Assembly: GCF_002369955.1 (NCBI RefSeq)
Contig: NZ_AP014564.1
Span: forward strand, 556,893 to 620,892
Source of the DNA: Ichthyobacterium seriolicida
GTDB taxonomy: Bacteria; Bacteroidota; Bacteroidia; Flavobacteriales; Ichthyobacteriaceae
Direction of reading: 5' to 3'
Length of the DNA stretch: 64,000 nucleotides
Shown piece after piece: positions 17,116-26,613 of this stretch (within the stretch, counting starts at the first letter, position 1; the number at the start of each line of letters is the position of its first letter). Position numbers and translations under genes: made by a program. The notes under the pieces are model-generated. The model ran no database searches. It had not been told where the DNA came from and saw only the letters and a program-made list of their open reading frames with translations.

Positions 17116-17205
17116 GACTCCGTAAATTAAAACTCTATAATCAAATTTAATCTTCCTCTAGACTCCGTAAATTAAAACTCTATAATCAAATTTAATCTTC
17201 CTCAG
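17116..17205. repeat. Tandem duplication, 2 x 45 bp, across the sdhB stop codon
   Basis: 17116-17160 and 17161-17205 are identical over the first 43 positions of each 45-bp unit. The unit includes the last codons and stop of sdhB (EED-stop), so a second, non-functional copy of the gene end lies just downstream. This fits a replication slippage event, and its near-perfect identity means it is recent. Confidence 0.9.
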
Positions 17206-17947
17206 AAGAAATAAAGTGCTTTAAGTACTCCCTATTCATTATAGCTATATTTTCTAGAGATATTCCCTTTGGACATTCAATCTCACAAGATCCAGTATTA
17301 GTACAGTTCCCAAATCCTTCTAAATCCATCTTCTCAACCATTTTTAATACCCTTTGCTTAGCTTCTACCTTACCCTGAGGTAAAAGAGAAAATTGAGACA
17401 CTTTAGCCGACACATACAACATAGCAGAAGAGTTCTTACAGGTAGCTACACAAGCTCCACACCCTATACAAGTAGCAGCATCAAAGGCCTTGTCCGCATC
17501 GCTCTTAGGAATAGGTATGGCGTTGGCATCTGAAGTATTACCAGAAGTGTTGACCGAAATAAAACCACCAGATGCCATAATCCTATCAAAAGCTGTCCTG
17601 TCTACTACTAAATCTTTTACCACAGGGAAAGCTCTAGCCCTCCAAGGTTCTATATATATGACGTCACCATCTTTGAATCTCCTCATATGCAATTGACAGG
17701 TGGTGATAAGCTCATCAGGACCATGTGGTCTCCCATTTATATACAGAGAACAAGCTCCACATATTCCCTCTCTACAATCGTGATCAAAAGCTATTGGATC
17801 ATCGCCTTTGTTTACTAATTCTTCATTTAGTACATCTAACATCTCTAGAAAAGACATCTCTGGAGATACATCAGGCATATTGTAATCGACAGACCTGCCT
17901 TTATCCTCAGCGTCTTTCTGCCTCCATATTTTTAATGTTAAATTCAT
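17192..17947 (-). CDS. sdhB: Succinate dehydrogenase/fumarate reductase iron-sulfur subunit
   Basis: The 251-residue subunit passes electrons from FAD to the membrane quinone site. The [2Fe-2S] ligands are in [18 protein letters not shown] (residues about 57-74). The [4Fe-4S] and [3Fe-4S] ligands are in [13 protein letters not shown] and in [11 protein letters not shown]. The length matches the Bacteroidota complex II type (class B). It follows sdhA by 21 bp. Its stop codon lies inside a recent 45-bp tandem duplication that leaves the protein unaltered. Confidence 0.96.
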   Translation of the reverse strand: MNLTLKIWRQKDAEDKGRSVDYNMPDVSPEMSFLEMLDVLNEELVNKGDDPIAFDHDCREGICGACSLYINGRPHGPDELITTCQLHMRRFKDGDVIYIEPWRARAFPVVKDLVVDRTAFDRIMASGGFISVNTSGNTSDANAIPIPKSDADKAFDAATCIGCGACVATCKNSSAMLYVSAKVSQFSLLPQGKVEAKQRVLKMVEKMDLEGFGNCTNTGSCEIECPKGISLENIAIMNREYLKHFISSEED

Positions 17948-17968
17948 AGTCTCATTCTTAGAAATGAA

Positions 17969-19975
17969 TTATTTGTAACTCCTCTGTTTCAACTCCACAA
18001 ATTCGTAATTCAGTTTTTCTTTGTTTAGTTTTTCATCACTGATATTCTCACCTGTGTATTCCCAAGCCGAGACAAATGCAAATTCCTCATCTTTTCTCAA
18101 AGCTTCTCCATCTTTTGTCTGAGCCTCTTCCCTGAAATGACCTCCACAAGATTCTTCCCTATGAAGAGCATCCATAGCCATGAGTTGTCCCAATTCCATA
18201 AAATCATTCACCCTTAAGGCCTTTTCTAACTCTTGATTCAATCCATATGCACTGCCTGGAACTCTAACGTTTTTAGCGTAATCTTCTTTCAAAATTTTTA
18301 TGCTTTCTATAGCTTTTTTAAGACCTTGTTCATTCCTAGACATGCCCACATAATCCCACATTATTTTTCCTAGTTTTTTATGAAAGTAGTCTACTGTATT
18401 AGATCCATTATTGTTTATTAACCTATCTATAGAATCTCTTACCTCTTTCTCTGCAGCATCAAACTCTGGACTATCTGTAGGAATTTTCCCCGTACGGATA
18501 TCATCAGCTAAATAGTGACCTATGGTATAAGGAATCACAAAATACCCATCTGCTAAACCCTGCATCAGCGCAGATGCACCCAGTCTATTGGCTCCGTGAT
18601 CTGAAAAATTAGCCTCTCCCAAAACAAAACATCCAGGGATGGTAGACATGAGATTATAGTCTACCCAAAGTCCCCCCATAGTGTAGTGTACTGCTGGATA
18701 TATCATCATAGGAGTCTCATAAGGATCCTCGTCTACTATTTTTTCGTACATCTGAAATAAGTTCCCGTATTTGGCCTTAACAACACTTCTGCCAAGTTCT
18801 ATTATTTTATCCTTAGAAGGATTTTTTATTCCCTTAGTCCTAGCGTCTATCTCTCCATAACGCTCTATGGCAAAGGCAAAATCTAAATAAACAGCCTCCC
18901 CAGTAGCATTTACTCCATAGCCTTTATCGCAACGTTCTTTTGCTGCTCTAGAGGCTACATCTCGTGGAACCAGATTACCAAAAGCTGGATACCTCCTCTC
19001 TAAATAATAATCTCGATCCTCTTCAGATATATCATTAGGTCTTAGGGTACCCTCCCTTATTTTCTTAGCATCTTCTTGGTGTTTAGGAACCCATACTCTG
19101 CCGTCATTCCTAAGAGATTCTGACATCAAAGTCAATTTAGATTGATGATCTCCCGATACGGGTATACAAGTAGGATGTATTTGGGTGAAACAAGGATTTG
19201 CAAAATAAGCTCCTTTCTTATGAGCCTTCCAAGCTGCAGAAGCGTTGGACCCCATAGCATTGGTAGAGAGAAAAAAAACGTTGCCATAACCTCCAGATGC
19301 TATTACCACAGCGTGTGAAGAATGTCTTTCAATCTGTCCTGTAATTAAATTTCTAGCTATTATGCCTCTAGCCTTACCATCTACGATAACTAGATCTAAC
19401 ATCTCATGCCTATTGTACATCTCTATTTTTCCCTTGCCTATCTGTCTAGACATAGCTGAATAACAACCTAATAAGAGCTGTTGCCCAGTTTGACCCCTAG
19501 CGTAGAAAGTCCTAGATACCTGTACACCACCAAAAGAACGATTATCTAATAAGCCTCCATAATCCCTAGCAAAGGGAACTCCCTGAGCCACACATTGATC
19601 TATTATCGATGCTGATACCTCTGCCAAACGATAAACGTTAGCTTCTCTAGATCTGTAATCTCCTCCTTTTATAGTGTCGTAAAATAGTCTATATACTGAA
19701 TCTCCATCATTCTGATAATTTTTAGCAGCATTTATACCTCCTTGAGCTGCTATGGAATGAGCCCTTCTAGGAGAATCTTGGAAACAAAAGGCTTTGACAT
19801 TATAACCCATCTCAGCCAAAGAAGCGGCTGCTGAACCACCTGCCAAACCAGTGCCCACAACAATGACATCCATAGACCTCTTGTTTGCGGGGTTTACCAG
19901 ATTTATTTTGTCTTTGTATCTAGTCCATTTGCTGTCTATAGGGCCTTCAGGTATTTTGGAGTCTATTTTATTCAT
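17969..19975 (-). CDS. sdhA: Succinate dehydrogenase/fumarate reductase flavoprotein subunit
   Basis: The 668-residue catalytic subunit oxidises succinate to fumarate. It has the N-terminal dinucleotide fold [20 protein letters not shown], the FAD-attachment segment [15 protein letters not shown], the capping/active site stretch [16 protein letters not shown] and the C-terminal [18 protein letters not shown]. The long form of about 670 residues is typical of Bacteroidota and epsilonproteobacterial B-type complex II. The order sdhC-sdhA-sdhB with 21-bp gaps shows a three-gene operon driven from the promoter at 20717-20745. Confidence 0.96.
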   Translation of the reverse strand: MNKIDSKIPEGPIDSKWTRYKDKINLVNPANKRSMDVIVVGTGLAGGSAAASLAEMGYNVKAFCFQDSPRRAHSIAAQGGINAAKNYQNDGDSVYRLFYDTIKGGDYRSREANVYRLAEVSASIIDQCVAQGVPFARDYGGLLDNRSFGGVQVSRTFYARGQTGQQLLLGCYSAMSRQIGKGKIEMYNRHEMLDLVIVDGKARGIIARNLITGQIERHSSHAVVIASGGYGNVFFLSTNAMGSNASAAWKAHKKGAYFANPCFTQIHPTCIPVSGDHQSKLTLMSESLRNDGRVWVPKHQEDAKKIREGTLRPNDISEEDRDYYLERRYPAFGNLVPRDVASRAAKERCDKGYGVNATGEAVYLDFAFAIERYGEIDARTKGIKNPSKDKIIELGRSVVKAKYGNLFQMYEKIVDEDPYETPMMIYPAVHYTMGGLWVDYNLMSTIPGCFVLGEANFSDHGANRLGASALMQGLADGYFVIPYTIGHYLADDIRTGKIPTDSPEFDAAEKEVRDSIDRLINNNGSNTVDYFHKKLGKIMWDYVGMSRNEQGLKKAIESIKILKEDYAKNVRVPGSAYGLNQELEKALRVNDFMELGQLMAMDALHREESCGGHFREEAQTKDGEALRKDEEFAFVSAWEYTGENISDEKLNKEKLNYEFVELKQRSYK

Positions 19976-19996
19976 AATAACTATTTACAGTTAAAT

Positions 19997-20638
19997 TTAA
20001 TTGAAAAAAAAATAAATTGAAATAGAAGAAAAACCCAGTGTTATAAAAATACTGTACACTTTACCTAAAAATTTTAGAACAGGAGTATATTTTTTATGGT
20101 TTAATCCCACAGATTGAAATGCAGATTGGAAGCCATGATTCAAATGCAGACCTAACATTACAAATGCAGTAACATATATGAGCACATATACTGGATTCTT
20201 AAATAGAGAAACTACTAACTCATAATCTGTCATGCCATTCATCTTCCCAAATTTCATGGGATAGAAATAATCCTTCATATGTATCATAATAAATAACATA
20301 ACGGTCAAACCCGTAAACAACATATTTCTAGAACTCCAAGAGTAATTCTTAAAATATGGATTATATCCATATCTTATAGGCTTAGACCAATTATTTCTTA
20401 TAGTTAAGACAATTCCCAAAATAATATGAATGATAAATCCAGATGCCAACACATATTGCATAAGCTGAATGACAGGGTTTGTAGACATAAAATGACAGGC
20501 TGCATTAAAGGCTTCTTCTCCTAGGAACAAACTGAGATTTACTAGTAAATGTGTAAGGAGAAATACTATTAGAAAAAAACCTGTCAAAGACATCAGAATC
20601 TTTCTTCCAATCGAAGAATTCAAAAATTTATATATCAT
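19997..20638 (-). CDS. sdhC: Succinate dehydrogenase cytochrome b subunit
   Basis: The 213-residue membrane anchor has five predicted helices: starts near residues 12, 58, 105, 148 and 187. Candidate haem-ligand histidines are in FLLTHLLVNLSLF, GFIIHIILGIVL, FIMIHMKDYF and MLGLHLNHGFQSAFQ. A single fused anchor, rather than separate SdhC and SdhD, with this helix number matches the diheme B-type found in Bacteroidota, which reduces menaquinone. It is the first gene of the sdhCAB operon and follows a good promoter match. Confidence 0.92.
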   Translation of the reverse strand: MIYKFLNSSIGRKILMSLTGFFLIVFLLTHLLVNLSLFLGEEAFNAACHFMSTNPVIQLMQYVLASGFIIHIILGIVLTIRNNWSKPIRYGYNPYFKNYSWSSRNMLFTGLTVMLFIMIHMKDYFYPMKFGKMNGMTDYELVVSLFKNPVYVLIYVTAFVMLGLHLNHGFQSAFQSVGLNHKKYTPVLKFLGKVYSIFITLGFSSISIYFFFN

Positions 20639-20716
20639 AATTCTATCTAGAACCCTAATTCAAAACTTGGGAATAACAACTCATTTCGCTTTACAAACAA
20701 AAGAGAATCAGAGGCG

Positions 20717-20745
20717 CGAATGTAATCAAAAAGAATATCCTTCAA
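20717..20745 (-). promoter_or_regulatory. Promoter of the sdhCAB operon
   Basis: Minus-strand TTG (20745-20743), an 18-bp spacer and TACATTCG (20724-20717) closely match the Bacteroidota -33/-7 pattern. Transcription should start near 20710, giving a leader of about 70 nt before sdhC. Confidence 0.6.
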
Positions 20746-20820
20746 GCGCACAAGGTGTAATTTATACTCCTTATAAATAACGGGATGAGTTTAGATATTT
20801 TTAAAAAGGAAATAAAAAAG

Positions 20821-20891
20821 AGGTTCCGAGCGGATTCGAACCGCTGTACATGGTTTTGCAGACCACTGCCTAACCACTCGACCACGGAACC
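20821..20891 (-). tRNA. tRNA-Cys (anticodon GCA)
   Basis: The 71-nt cloverleaf has acceptor stem GGTTCCG/CGGAACC, D arm from GTCGAGTGG, anticodon loop CTGCAAA with GCA, T arm GCGGTTCGAATCCGC and discriminator T. The 3' CCA is not encoded. It stands alone on the minus strand. Confidence 0.96.
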
Positions 20892-20892
20892 A

Positions 20893-21323
20893 ATGATTTG
20901 CACAAAATGTGCTTGCAAAATTACAAATAAAATAGAACTCTTTAACTACGATTGAAATATAATTTTTGATTACTATCAAATCACTATTTGATTTTGTTTA
21001 ACTATGTCTAAAATAGAGTCTGGTTAATATATTATTAAAAATAAATAGGGTTTAGAGTAAGTTGTATCCCTGTCAATCAGATTTTTCATACTAAAATTTA
21101 GTACGTTCTGATTGCAAAATATTGCTAGAATATTCAAAATTACTCAATGAATTCGTTAAAAAAAATATCAAAAGTTTAATAAGTATCTCTGTGGATATCT
21201 ATACGTTGACAAATAATTACAGATAGGATTCTCTTTAGATTTGATTATTTAAAGGGGGGCAGGGGTTAAAGTGTTTTTTATTACACAAATATTAATTGAT
21301 CTCAGATTATTAAAAAGAGAAGC
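20893..21323. other. Gene-free stretch with a long hairpin and a diverged MITE end
   Basis: No coding frame or RNA gene is recognised. CAATCAGA at 21074-21081 pairs with TCTGATTG at 21107-21114, with an inner inverted repeat TACTAAA/TTTAGTA (21089-21103), giving a 41-nt hairpin. At about 21290-21310 the bases ATTAATTGATCTCAGATTA resemble a worn IS982-type MITE end. Confidence 0.4.
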
Positions 21324-21331
21324 TAAATTTG
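21324..21331 (+). promoter_or_regulatory. -7 promoter element (TAAATTTG) of recR
   Basis: TAAATTTG is an exact match to TAnnTTTG, 36 bp before the recR ATG. Because the start of transcription would lie near 21337, it also rules out the upstream TTG at 21329 as the start codon. Confidence 0.55.
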
Positions 21332-21367
21332 TGCGTTTACATCTTTTATCAATACGTTTTATTTAAT

Positions 21368-21973
21368 ATGAACCTTTCATCTAAGTTATTGGAAGACGCT
21401 GTGAATAAAATAAGTTTATTGCCTGGAATAGGAAGTAAAACGGCCACTAGATTAGTATTACATCTACTTCGTAATCCTAAAGAGTTAGGATTAGGAATAT
21501 CATCATCCATAGAAAAATTAGTAGAGAATATAAATTATTGCAAATACTGTCATAATATTTCAGACACAGAGATATGTCTAATATGCAAAAATCCTGACAG
21601 GGATAAATCTGTAGTCTGTGTAGTTGAAGATATAAGAGATGTGATAGCCATAGAATCGACAGAACAGTTCTTGGGGGTATATCACGTTTTAGGAGGGAAG
21701 ATTTCACCTATGGATGGGATAAATGCAGAAGATCTAAAAATAGATAGTTTAGAAAAAAAAGTTAAATCTGGAACTATAAAGGAAGTAATATTTGCTATCA
21801 GCAGTACTGTAGAGGGAGATACTACATCTTTTTACATATACAAAAAGATAAAAGAGGCCTCTGTAAATATTACTGTAATAGCCAGGGGAATCTCCGTTGG
21901 CGATGAACTAGAATACACAGATGAACACACCTTAGCTCGATCTATTCAGGAGAGAGTGCCGTATTGTCTATAG
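21368..21973 (+). CDS. recR: Recombination mediator protein RecR
   Basis: The protein has 201 residues from the ATG at 21368; an upstream TTG in frame lies inside the promoter and is rejected. RecR with RecO loads RecA on gapped DNA. The N-terminal helix-hairpin-helix (LLPGIGSKTATRLVLHLL) is followed by a C4 zinc finger (CKYCHNIS...CLIC). A Toprim domain comes next, starting VCVVEDIRDVIAIE with its acidic GGKISPMDGI and EVIFAISSTVEGDTTSFYI segments. The C-terminal Walker-like ARGISVGDELEYTDEHTL completes the family pattern. The gene is apparently monocistronic. Confidence 0.96.
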   Translation: MNLSSKLLEDAVNKISLLPGIGSKTATRLVLHLLRNPKELGLGISSSIEKLVENINYCKYCHNISDTEICLICKNPDRDKSVVCVVEDIRDVIAIESTEQFLGVYHVLGGKISPMDGINAEDLKIDSLEKKVKSGTIKEVIFAISSTVEGDTTSFYIYKKIKEASVNITVIARGISVGDELEYTDEHTLARSIQERVPYCL

Positions 21974-22195
21974 ATCTAATTTCGGTTATTTTAAATTATT
22001 TCGTAGGACAGTTTGTGAACTCACCTTAGAATATGGATTATTGATTTTTCAGAAAAATAATTCAATCATTAGTAGGATATTAAAACTACATTAGTAGGCT
22101 AAAGGGGATTTTATGGATATTACATATGATCCCTTTGCTGTGTTGAAGTCATTGAGATTTCAATTGTTGAAGTTTAACGTATTAATTATTGAATT

Positions 22196-25135
22196 ATGAA
22201 AAAAAATAATCTAAAAGAGGTATTGTTATTTCTATCGTCCTTTCTTCTTATTGTTTCGTGTGAGAAGAATAAAGTAATTCCTGAAGATGAGAATCTTGAA
22301 AGTGCAATTCCTAAAGAGATAAAGAGTTTTAAACTAGAACCATCTAATAACGAAGAAAAAATAGGAGCTGATGATATAGAGGCTCAAGTCGTTGAATCCA
22401 ATGGACAAAAAGTATATATTTTACTATTGCCTAATGGTGTAAAATCTGAAACTAAAGAATTTACTCCTACGATTACAACATCTGAAAATACTACTATAAG
22501 TCCTGAGAGTGGTTCTCCTCAGCAGTTAGGTAATATTAGTATGGTTGAAGGCGTTTTTGATTTATCTCAATCAGGAATAGAGTACACGGTTAAGTCTGAT
22601 GAAGATCAGTCGATTAAAAAATACAGAGTTATAGCGGTTAGGGCTCCCGATGGTGTTGATTCTGCTGAAACTTCAATTACTGTTGAAAGTAATAATGATA
22701 AACTTTTAACTGATGCTATTCCAACTGTTGATAATTTAAATCAAACAATAACATTTGGTTCTTTAGAAGGTCCAAATCTAAAAAATGACATTGTTGAAGA
22801 TGGTATTACATTGGGTATAAAAGTGAGTTTAACTCGAATAACTACGGAAGAGGGTGAAGATATTTATAATAAAATCCCTTCTCCAACTATTCCAACTAGG
22901 GTTTCTTTTAAGAAGAAGGGAGAAAATGGAGATGATCTAAATACTTATGAATCTATTATTCCAATTACATATGAGATAGAGGGAGAAACTTTTGTAAAAA
23001 ATTATAAAGCAATCATTTATAAAAAGTCTGATGCAAAAGTTAGAGAAGAACTTAAATCTTCTATCACTGAAGCTAAAACTAAAGCTGAGGAAGCTAAGGA
23101 AACCGCTACTGAAGCTAAAGCTACTGCTGCTGCAGCTAAAGCTACTGCTATTGCGGCCAGTGATCAGACTGCTAAAGCAATTGCTGAAAATGCTGAGACT
23201 TCTGCTGACACTGCTATTTCTAATGCTGATGAAGTAGTTAGAAAGGCTGAAACTACTGCTAACAGTGCTGAAACAGCCAGCATTAGTGATCTTAAAGAAA
23301 AGACTACTGAAGCTACTACTAAAGCTGAAAAAGCCAAGCAAGATGCTGATGCCGCTAAGGATCTAGCTGAAAAAGCTAAGCAAGGTGCTGAGAGTTCGAA
23401 AGTTACTGCTGCTCAAAAAGCTGCTACTGATGCCTTAGCTGCTGCTAATACTGCTAAGCAAAAAGCTAATAAAGCTAAATCTGATGCTGATGCTGCTTCT
23501 CAGAAAGCTACAGAAGCTAAAAATAGCGTTGCTATCAATGTAGATGTTAATCCTCTATCTGCTATTCTTGAAGCTGCTGAAAAAGCTAAGCAAGATGCTG
23601 AGACTGCTAAAGGAGAAGCTCAAGCTGCTAAGACTGCTGCTGAGACTGCTAAAAGAGAAGCTGAAGCTGCTAAGAGCGCTGTTGAGGCTATTACTGCTAA
23701 ATCTGGAGAAACTAATACTGCTGCTCAGACCGCAAATGAGGCAGTTTCTAAGGCTAACGAAGCTGTTCAAATTGCTACTGCCGCTGAGTCTACTGCTGAT
23801 GAGGCTAGCAGAGTAGCTGATGAGGCTGTTAAAGTTATTTCTCAGAAAGCTGCTGAGATTGCTGCCGCTAAAGCTCAAGAAGCTCAAACCGCTTTTGCTG
23901 AAGCTGGAAAAGCTAACACTGCTGCTCAAACCGCTTCTACTGAGGCTGGAGAAGCCCAGAAAACAGCTGAAGGGGCCGCTACTAAGGCTAAAGCCTTAGC
24001 TGCCTCTATAACTGACACTACTCTTAAGACTGCTGTTGCTACCGCTACTTCTGAAGCTGCAAAAGCTAAGACTGCTGCTGATAATGCAGCTACTAAGGCT
24101 GGAGAAGCTAAAACCGCTGCTGATAATGCTAATGCGGCTAAAACTGCTGCTGAGGCTGCTCTTGCTAAGGCTGGAGAAGCTAATACTGCTGAAGCTATTG
24201 GATATGCTAAGACCGCCGTTGATGAAGCTGCTAAGGCTGTTGCTGCTCAAAAAGAAGCTGAGGCTGCTAAAGAAGAAGCTGAAGCTGCTAAAACTAAAGC
24301 TGAAACCGCTAAAGCTGCTGCTGAGGCTGCTCTTAAAAAGGTTCTTTTAGCTGTTGCTCAGGCTACGGCTCAGGCTTCTAAGGAAGCTGCTGAAGCTTCT
24401 GTTGAAGAGTCCAAAAAAGTTCAATCTGCTGCTCAATCTTCTGCTGAAGAGTCGAAAAAAGTTCAAGCTGCTGCTGAAGCAGTTAAGGGTGCTGTTGAAT
24501 CTTTAGCTTCTGCTATAAGTGGAGATACTGAAGCTGCTAAGACCAAGGCCACTGATGCTTTGGGTAAAGCTACTACTGCTCAGACTGCTGCTGAAAATGC
24601 TAAGAATCTAGCTGATGCAGCTCAGTCTGCCGCTCAGACTGCTAAGAATTTAGCTGATACTGCTCACATTGCTGCTCAGACTGCTCTTCAAAAGGCTGAA
24701 GCAGCCGTAAATACGGCTACTGAGGCTCAGGCTGCTGTTGATGCCGCTAAGGAAGCTGCTGAGAAAGCTCAGGAAGCTGCTCAGAAAGCTGGATTAGCTC
24801 AGACTGCTGCTCAAACTGCTGTTGATAAAGCTAATGAAGCTAAGCAAGCTGCTGAAGCTGCTAAAACTGCCATTGATGAGGCTAAGGGTGCTATTGAGGC
24901 CATTAACCCTGCTTCTGCTGATGCTACTAAAAGTGCTACTGAAAAAGCTGACGCAGCTGTTCAAGCTGCTAATAATGCTAAAAGTGCTGCTGATGCCGCT
25001 AAGTCAGCTGCTGATAAAGCTTACACTGCTGCTGATGAGGCTCTTAAAAAGGCTAATGAAGCTCAGACTGCTTCTGAGGCTGCCTTTGAAGCAGCCAAAA
25101 AAGCTGCTGATGCTGTCACTAAAGCTGCTGCATAG
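22196..25135 (+). CDS. Giant alanine-rich coiled-coil lipoprotein
   Basis: The 979-residue protein has a lipoprotein signal (MKKNNLKEVLLFLSSFLLIVSC, Cys22). Residues about 40-280 form two beta-rich modules: one resembles DUF5018-like lipoprotein domains (YTVKSDEDQSIKKYRVIAVRA), and a second follows. From about 285 to the end it is almost pure Ala/Lys/Glu/Thr in heptad-like AEAAKxAA periods, an uninterrupted helix of about 690 residues, about 100 nm if fully extended. Nearly all Ala codons are GCT, so the DNA itself is repetitive and prone to length change. A stalk or a periplasm-spanning tether (TolA- or alanine-zipper-like) is plausible, but no function is known. Relatives are at 31047 and, dead, at 62414. 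Confidence 0.75.
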   Translation: MKKNNLKEVLLFLSSFLLIVSCEKNKVIPEDENLESAIPKEIKSFKLEPSNNEEKIGADDIEAQVVESNGQKVYILLLPNGVKSETKEFTPTITTSENTTISPESGSPQQLGNISMVEGVFDLSQSGIEYTVKSDEDQSIKKYRVIAVRAPDGVDSAETSITVESNNDKLLTDAIPTVDNLNQTITFGSLEGPNLKNDIVEDGITLGIKVSLTRITTEEGEDIYNKIPSPTIPTRVSFKKKGENGDDLNTYESIIPITYEIEGETFVKNYKAIIYKKSDAKVREELKSSITEAKTKAEEAKETATEAKATAAAAKATAIAASDQTAKAIAENAETSADTAISNADEVVRKAETTANSAETASISDLKEKTTEATTKAEKAKQDADAAKDLAEKAKQGAESSKVTAAQKAATDALAAANTAKQKANKAKSDADAASQKATEAKNSVAINVDVNPLSAILEAAEKAKQDAETAKGEAQAAKTAAETAKREAEAAKSAVEAITAKSGETNTAAQTANEAVSKANEAVQIATAAESTADEASRVADEAVKVISQKAAEIAAAKAQEAQTAFAEAGKANTAAQTASTEAGEAQKTAEGAATKAKALAASITDTTLKTAVATATSEAAKAKTAADNAATKAGEAKTAADNANAAKTAAEAALAKAGEANTAEAIGYAKTAVDEAAKAVAAQKEAEAAKEEAEAAKTKAETAKAAAEAALKKVLLAVAQATAQASKEAAEASVEESKKVQSAAQSSAEESKKVQAAAEAVKGAVESLASAISGDTEAAKTKATDALGKATTAQTAAENAKNLADAAQSAAQTAKNLADTAHIAAQTALQKAEAAVNTATEAQAAVDAAKEAAEKAQEAAQKAGLAQTAAQTAVDKANEAKQAAEAAKTAIDEAKGAIEAINPASADATKSATEKADAAVQAANNAKSAADAAKSAADKAYTAADEALKKANEAQTASEAAFEAAKKAADAVTKAAA

Positions 25136-25174
25136 TTAAACAAAATAGACTTCTAAACTAGAAAAAACTTTAAA

Positions 25175-25211
25175 AACCCATTACAGTAAAAAACTGTAAC
25201 GGGTTTTTATT
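25175..25211 (+). terminator. Intrinsic terminator of the Ala-rich lipoprotein gene
   Basis: A 13-bp stem (25175-25187 with 25193-25205, one mismatch) with a 5-nt loop is followed by a T-run, 40 bp after the stop codon. Confidence 0.8.
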
Positions 25212-25413
25212 TAAGCTAAAGGTTGTAATTGTTATGATCTAACTGTTTAATTTTTGACTATAATATTGATAGAATTCAGATTTATACAGAATGGTTTCAT
25301 CAGACAAAAAAAACATCCTGTTAAAAAATAAATAATAAATACCTTTGGCCTCCTTATCTAGGGAAAAAGGACAACTACTTAGATAAAATAATCTTACAAC
25401 TTAAATATTAGAT

Positions 25414-26400
25414 ATGGCAAAGAGAGGGGTAATTGTGTTAATATGCATTATTACATTGGAGGGATGTGTGTCTTCTGGAATATACGAAAGTCTTAAGAGC
25501 AAACACAAGTCTTCCGAAAAAGAAAACAGAATGCTTTTAGAGGAAAACAACAACCTCTTAGATCATAAGATGGAACTGACTCATAAATTAGGAGATCTCA
25601 AAAAAAAGTATGAAAACGAAAAAATAGAAGGGGAAAGACTAAAAAACGAATTATCTCTACTAAAGAATAGTAAAAATAAATTACAGCAATCTTATAATCT
25701 GCTTTTTGATAATAATAAGTCTCTTTTGGATCAAGACACCAAAAAGACTAAGAGACTCCTGTCGGAGCTAGAAAAGTTACAACTCAGCCTTAACGACAAG
25801 GAAGCTTCTCTATCTAAAGAAAAGGAAGATATCAAGCAATTGAGATTTAAACTCAAAGATCGTGACAGTAAGGTAGATGAGTTGGAAAGAAAAATAAAGG
25901 AAAAAGAAGCTGCTGTTACCAAACTAAAAAAAGCTGTTTCTGGAGCTCTATCTTTTTTTGAAAATAAGGGACTCAGTGTAGAGGAGAGAAACGGAAGGGT
26001 CTATATTTCTATGGAAAACAAATTATTGTTTAAATCTGGAAGTTCAGATATAGACAGTGCTGGAGAGGTAGCTATATCTAATTTAGCTGAAGTTTTATCA
26101 GAAAATCCAAATATAGAAATAGTAGTAGAAGGGCACACTGATGATGTTCCCTACAGACAGAGTGAAAGTGATTTGATAAAAGATAATTGGGATCTCTCAG
26201 TAATGAGGGCTACTTCTTTTATTAGATCTCTTTTGAAAAACTCAAAAATATCTCCAAGTAAAGTTTCAGCAGCTGGTAGAGGAAAGTACTTGCCTCTAGT
26301 GGAGAACAAGTCTTTGGAAAACAGAGCTAAGAACAGACGTATAGAGATTATCTTAACTCCAGATATGTCTAAACTGGAGGATATTTTAGATAATTTTTAA
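25414..26400 (+). CDS. OmpA-family lipoprotein with coiled-coil stalk
   Basis: The 328-residue protein has a lipoprotein signal (lipid Cys18 in TLEGC). A long coiled coil runs over residues about 28-175 (KSKHKSSEKENRMLLEENNN onward). The C-terminal OmpA-like peptidoglycan-binding domain spans about 195-315. Its hallmarks are LLFKSGSSDIDSAGEVAI, IEIVVEGHTDDVPY and the ligand-binding NRAKNRRIEIIL, with Asp and Arg residues that hold diaminopimelate. Such Pal-like proteins tether the outer membrane to the cell wall. It follows the giant coiled-coil lipoprotein but has a terminator before it, so it is a separate unit. Its exact role is unknown. Confidence 0.88.
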   Translation: MAKRGVIVLICIITLEGCVSSGIYESLKSKHKSSEKENRMLLEENNNLLDHKMELTHKLGDLKKKYENEKIEGERLKNELSLLKNSKNKLQQSYNLLFDNNKSLLDQDTKKTKRLLSELEKLQLSLNDKEASLSKEKEDIKQLRFKLKDRDSKVDELERKIKEKEAAVTKLKKAVSGALSFFENKGLSVEERNGRVYISMENKLLFKSGSSDIDSAGEVAISNLAEVLSENPNIEIVVEGHTDDVPYRQSESDLIKDNWDLSVMRATSFIRSLLKNSKISPSKVSAAGRGKYLPLVENKSLENRAKNRRIEIILTPDMSKLEDILDNF

Positions 26401-26456
26401 TTGATATAATTGAGTGTATTACTCTTTTATTTTAATAATTTCGCACCTGAAACTAA

Positions 26457-26530
26457 GGCGTGGTAGCTCAGCCGGTTAGAGCGTCGGATTCATAATCCGG
26501 AGGTCGAGGGTTCAAGCCCCTCCCACGCTA
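26457..26530 (+). tRNA. tRNA-Met (anticodon CAT), elongator type
   Basis: The 74-nt cloverleaf has acceptor GGCGTGG/CCACGCT with a G-U first pair, D arm GCTCAGCCGGTTAGAGC, anticodon loop TTCATAA and T arm GAGGGTTCAAGCCCCTC. The anticodon stem lacks the three G-C pairs of initiator tRNA. CAT could also be a lysidine-modified tRNA-Ile2, but the body looks like elongator Met. A TAATTTCG promoter-like element lies 16 bp upstream. Confidence 0.92.
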
Positions 26531-26613
26531 CTCTATAAGTTTAGAGTAGAACTAAACAGAGTATACTTTTCTGTATACCGTATTACAACTACACCTTTTT
26601 GAATTAAAAAAAT

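Noticed and set aside
23031-24350. Long Leu-rich and Ser-rich open frames on both strands inside the 22196 gene
   Set aside because: They are produced by reading GCT-rich Ala codons in other frames (CTG/TTA-type Leu, AGC-type Ser) and have no signals of their own.
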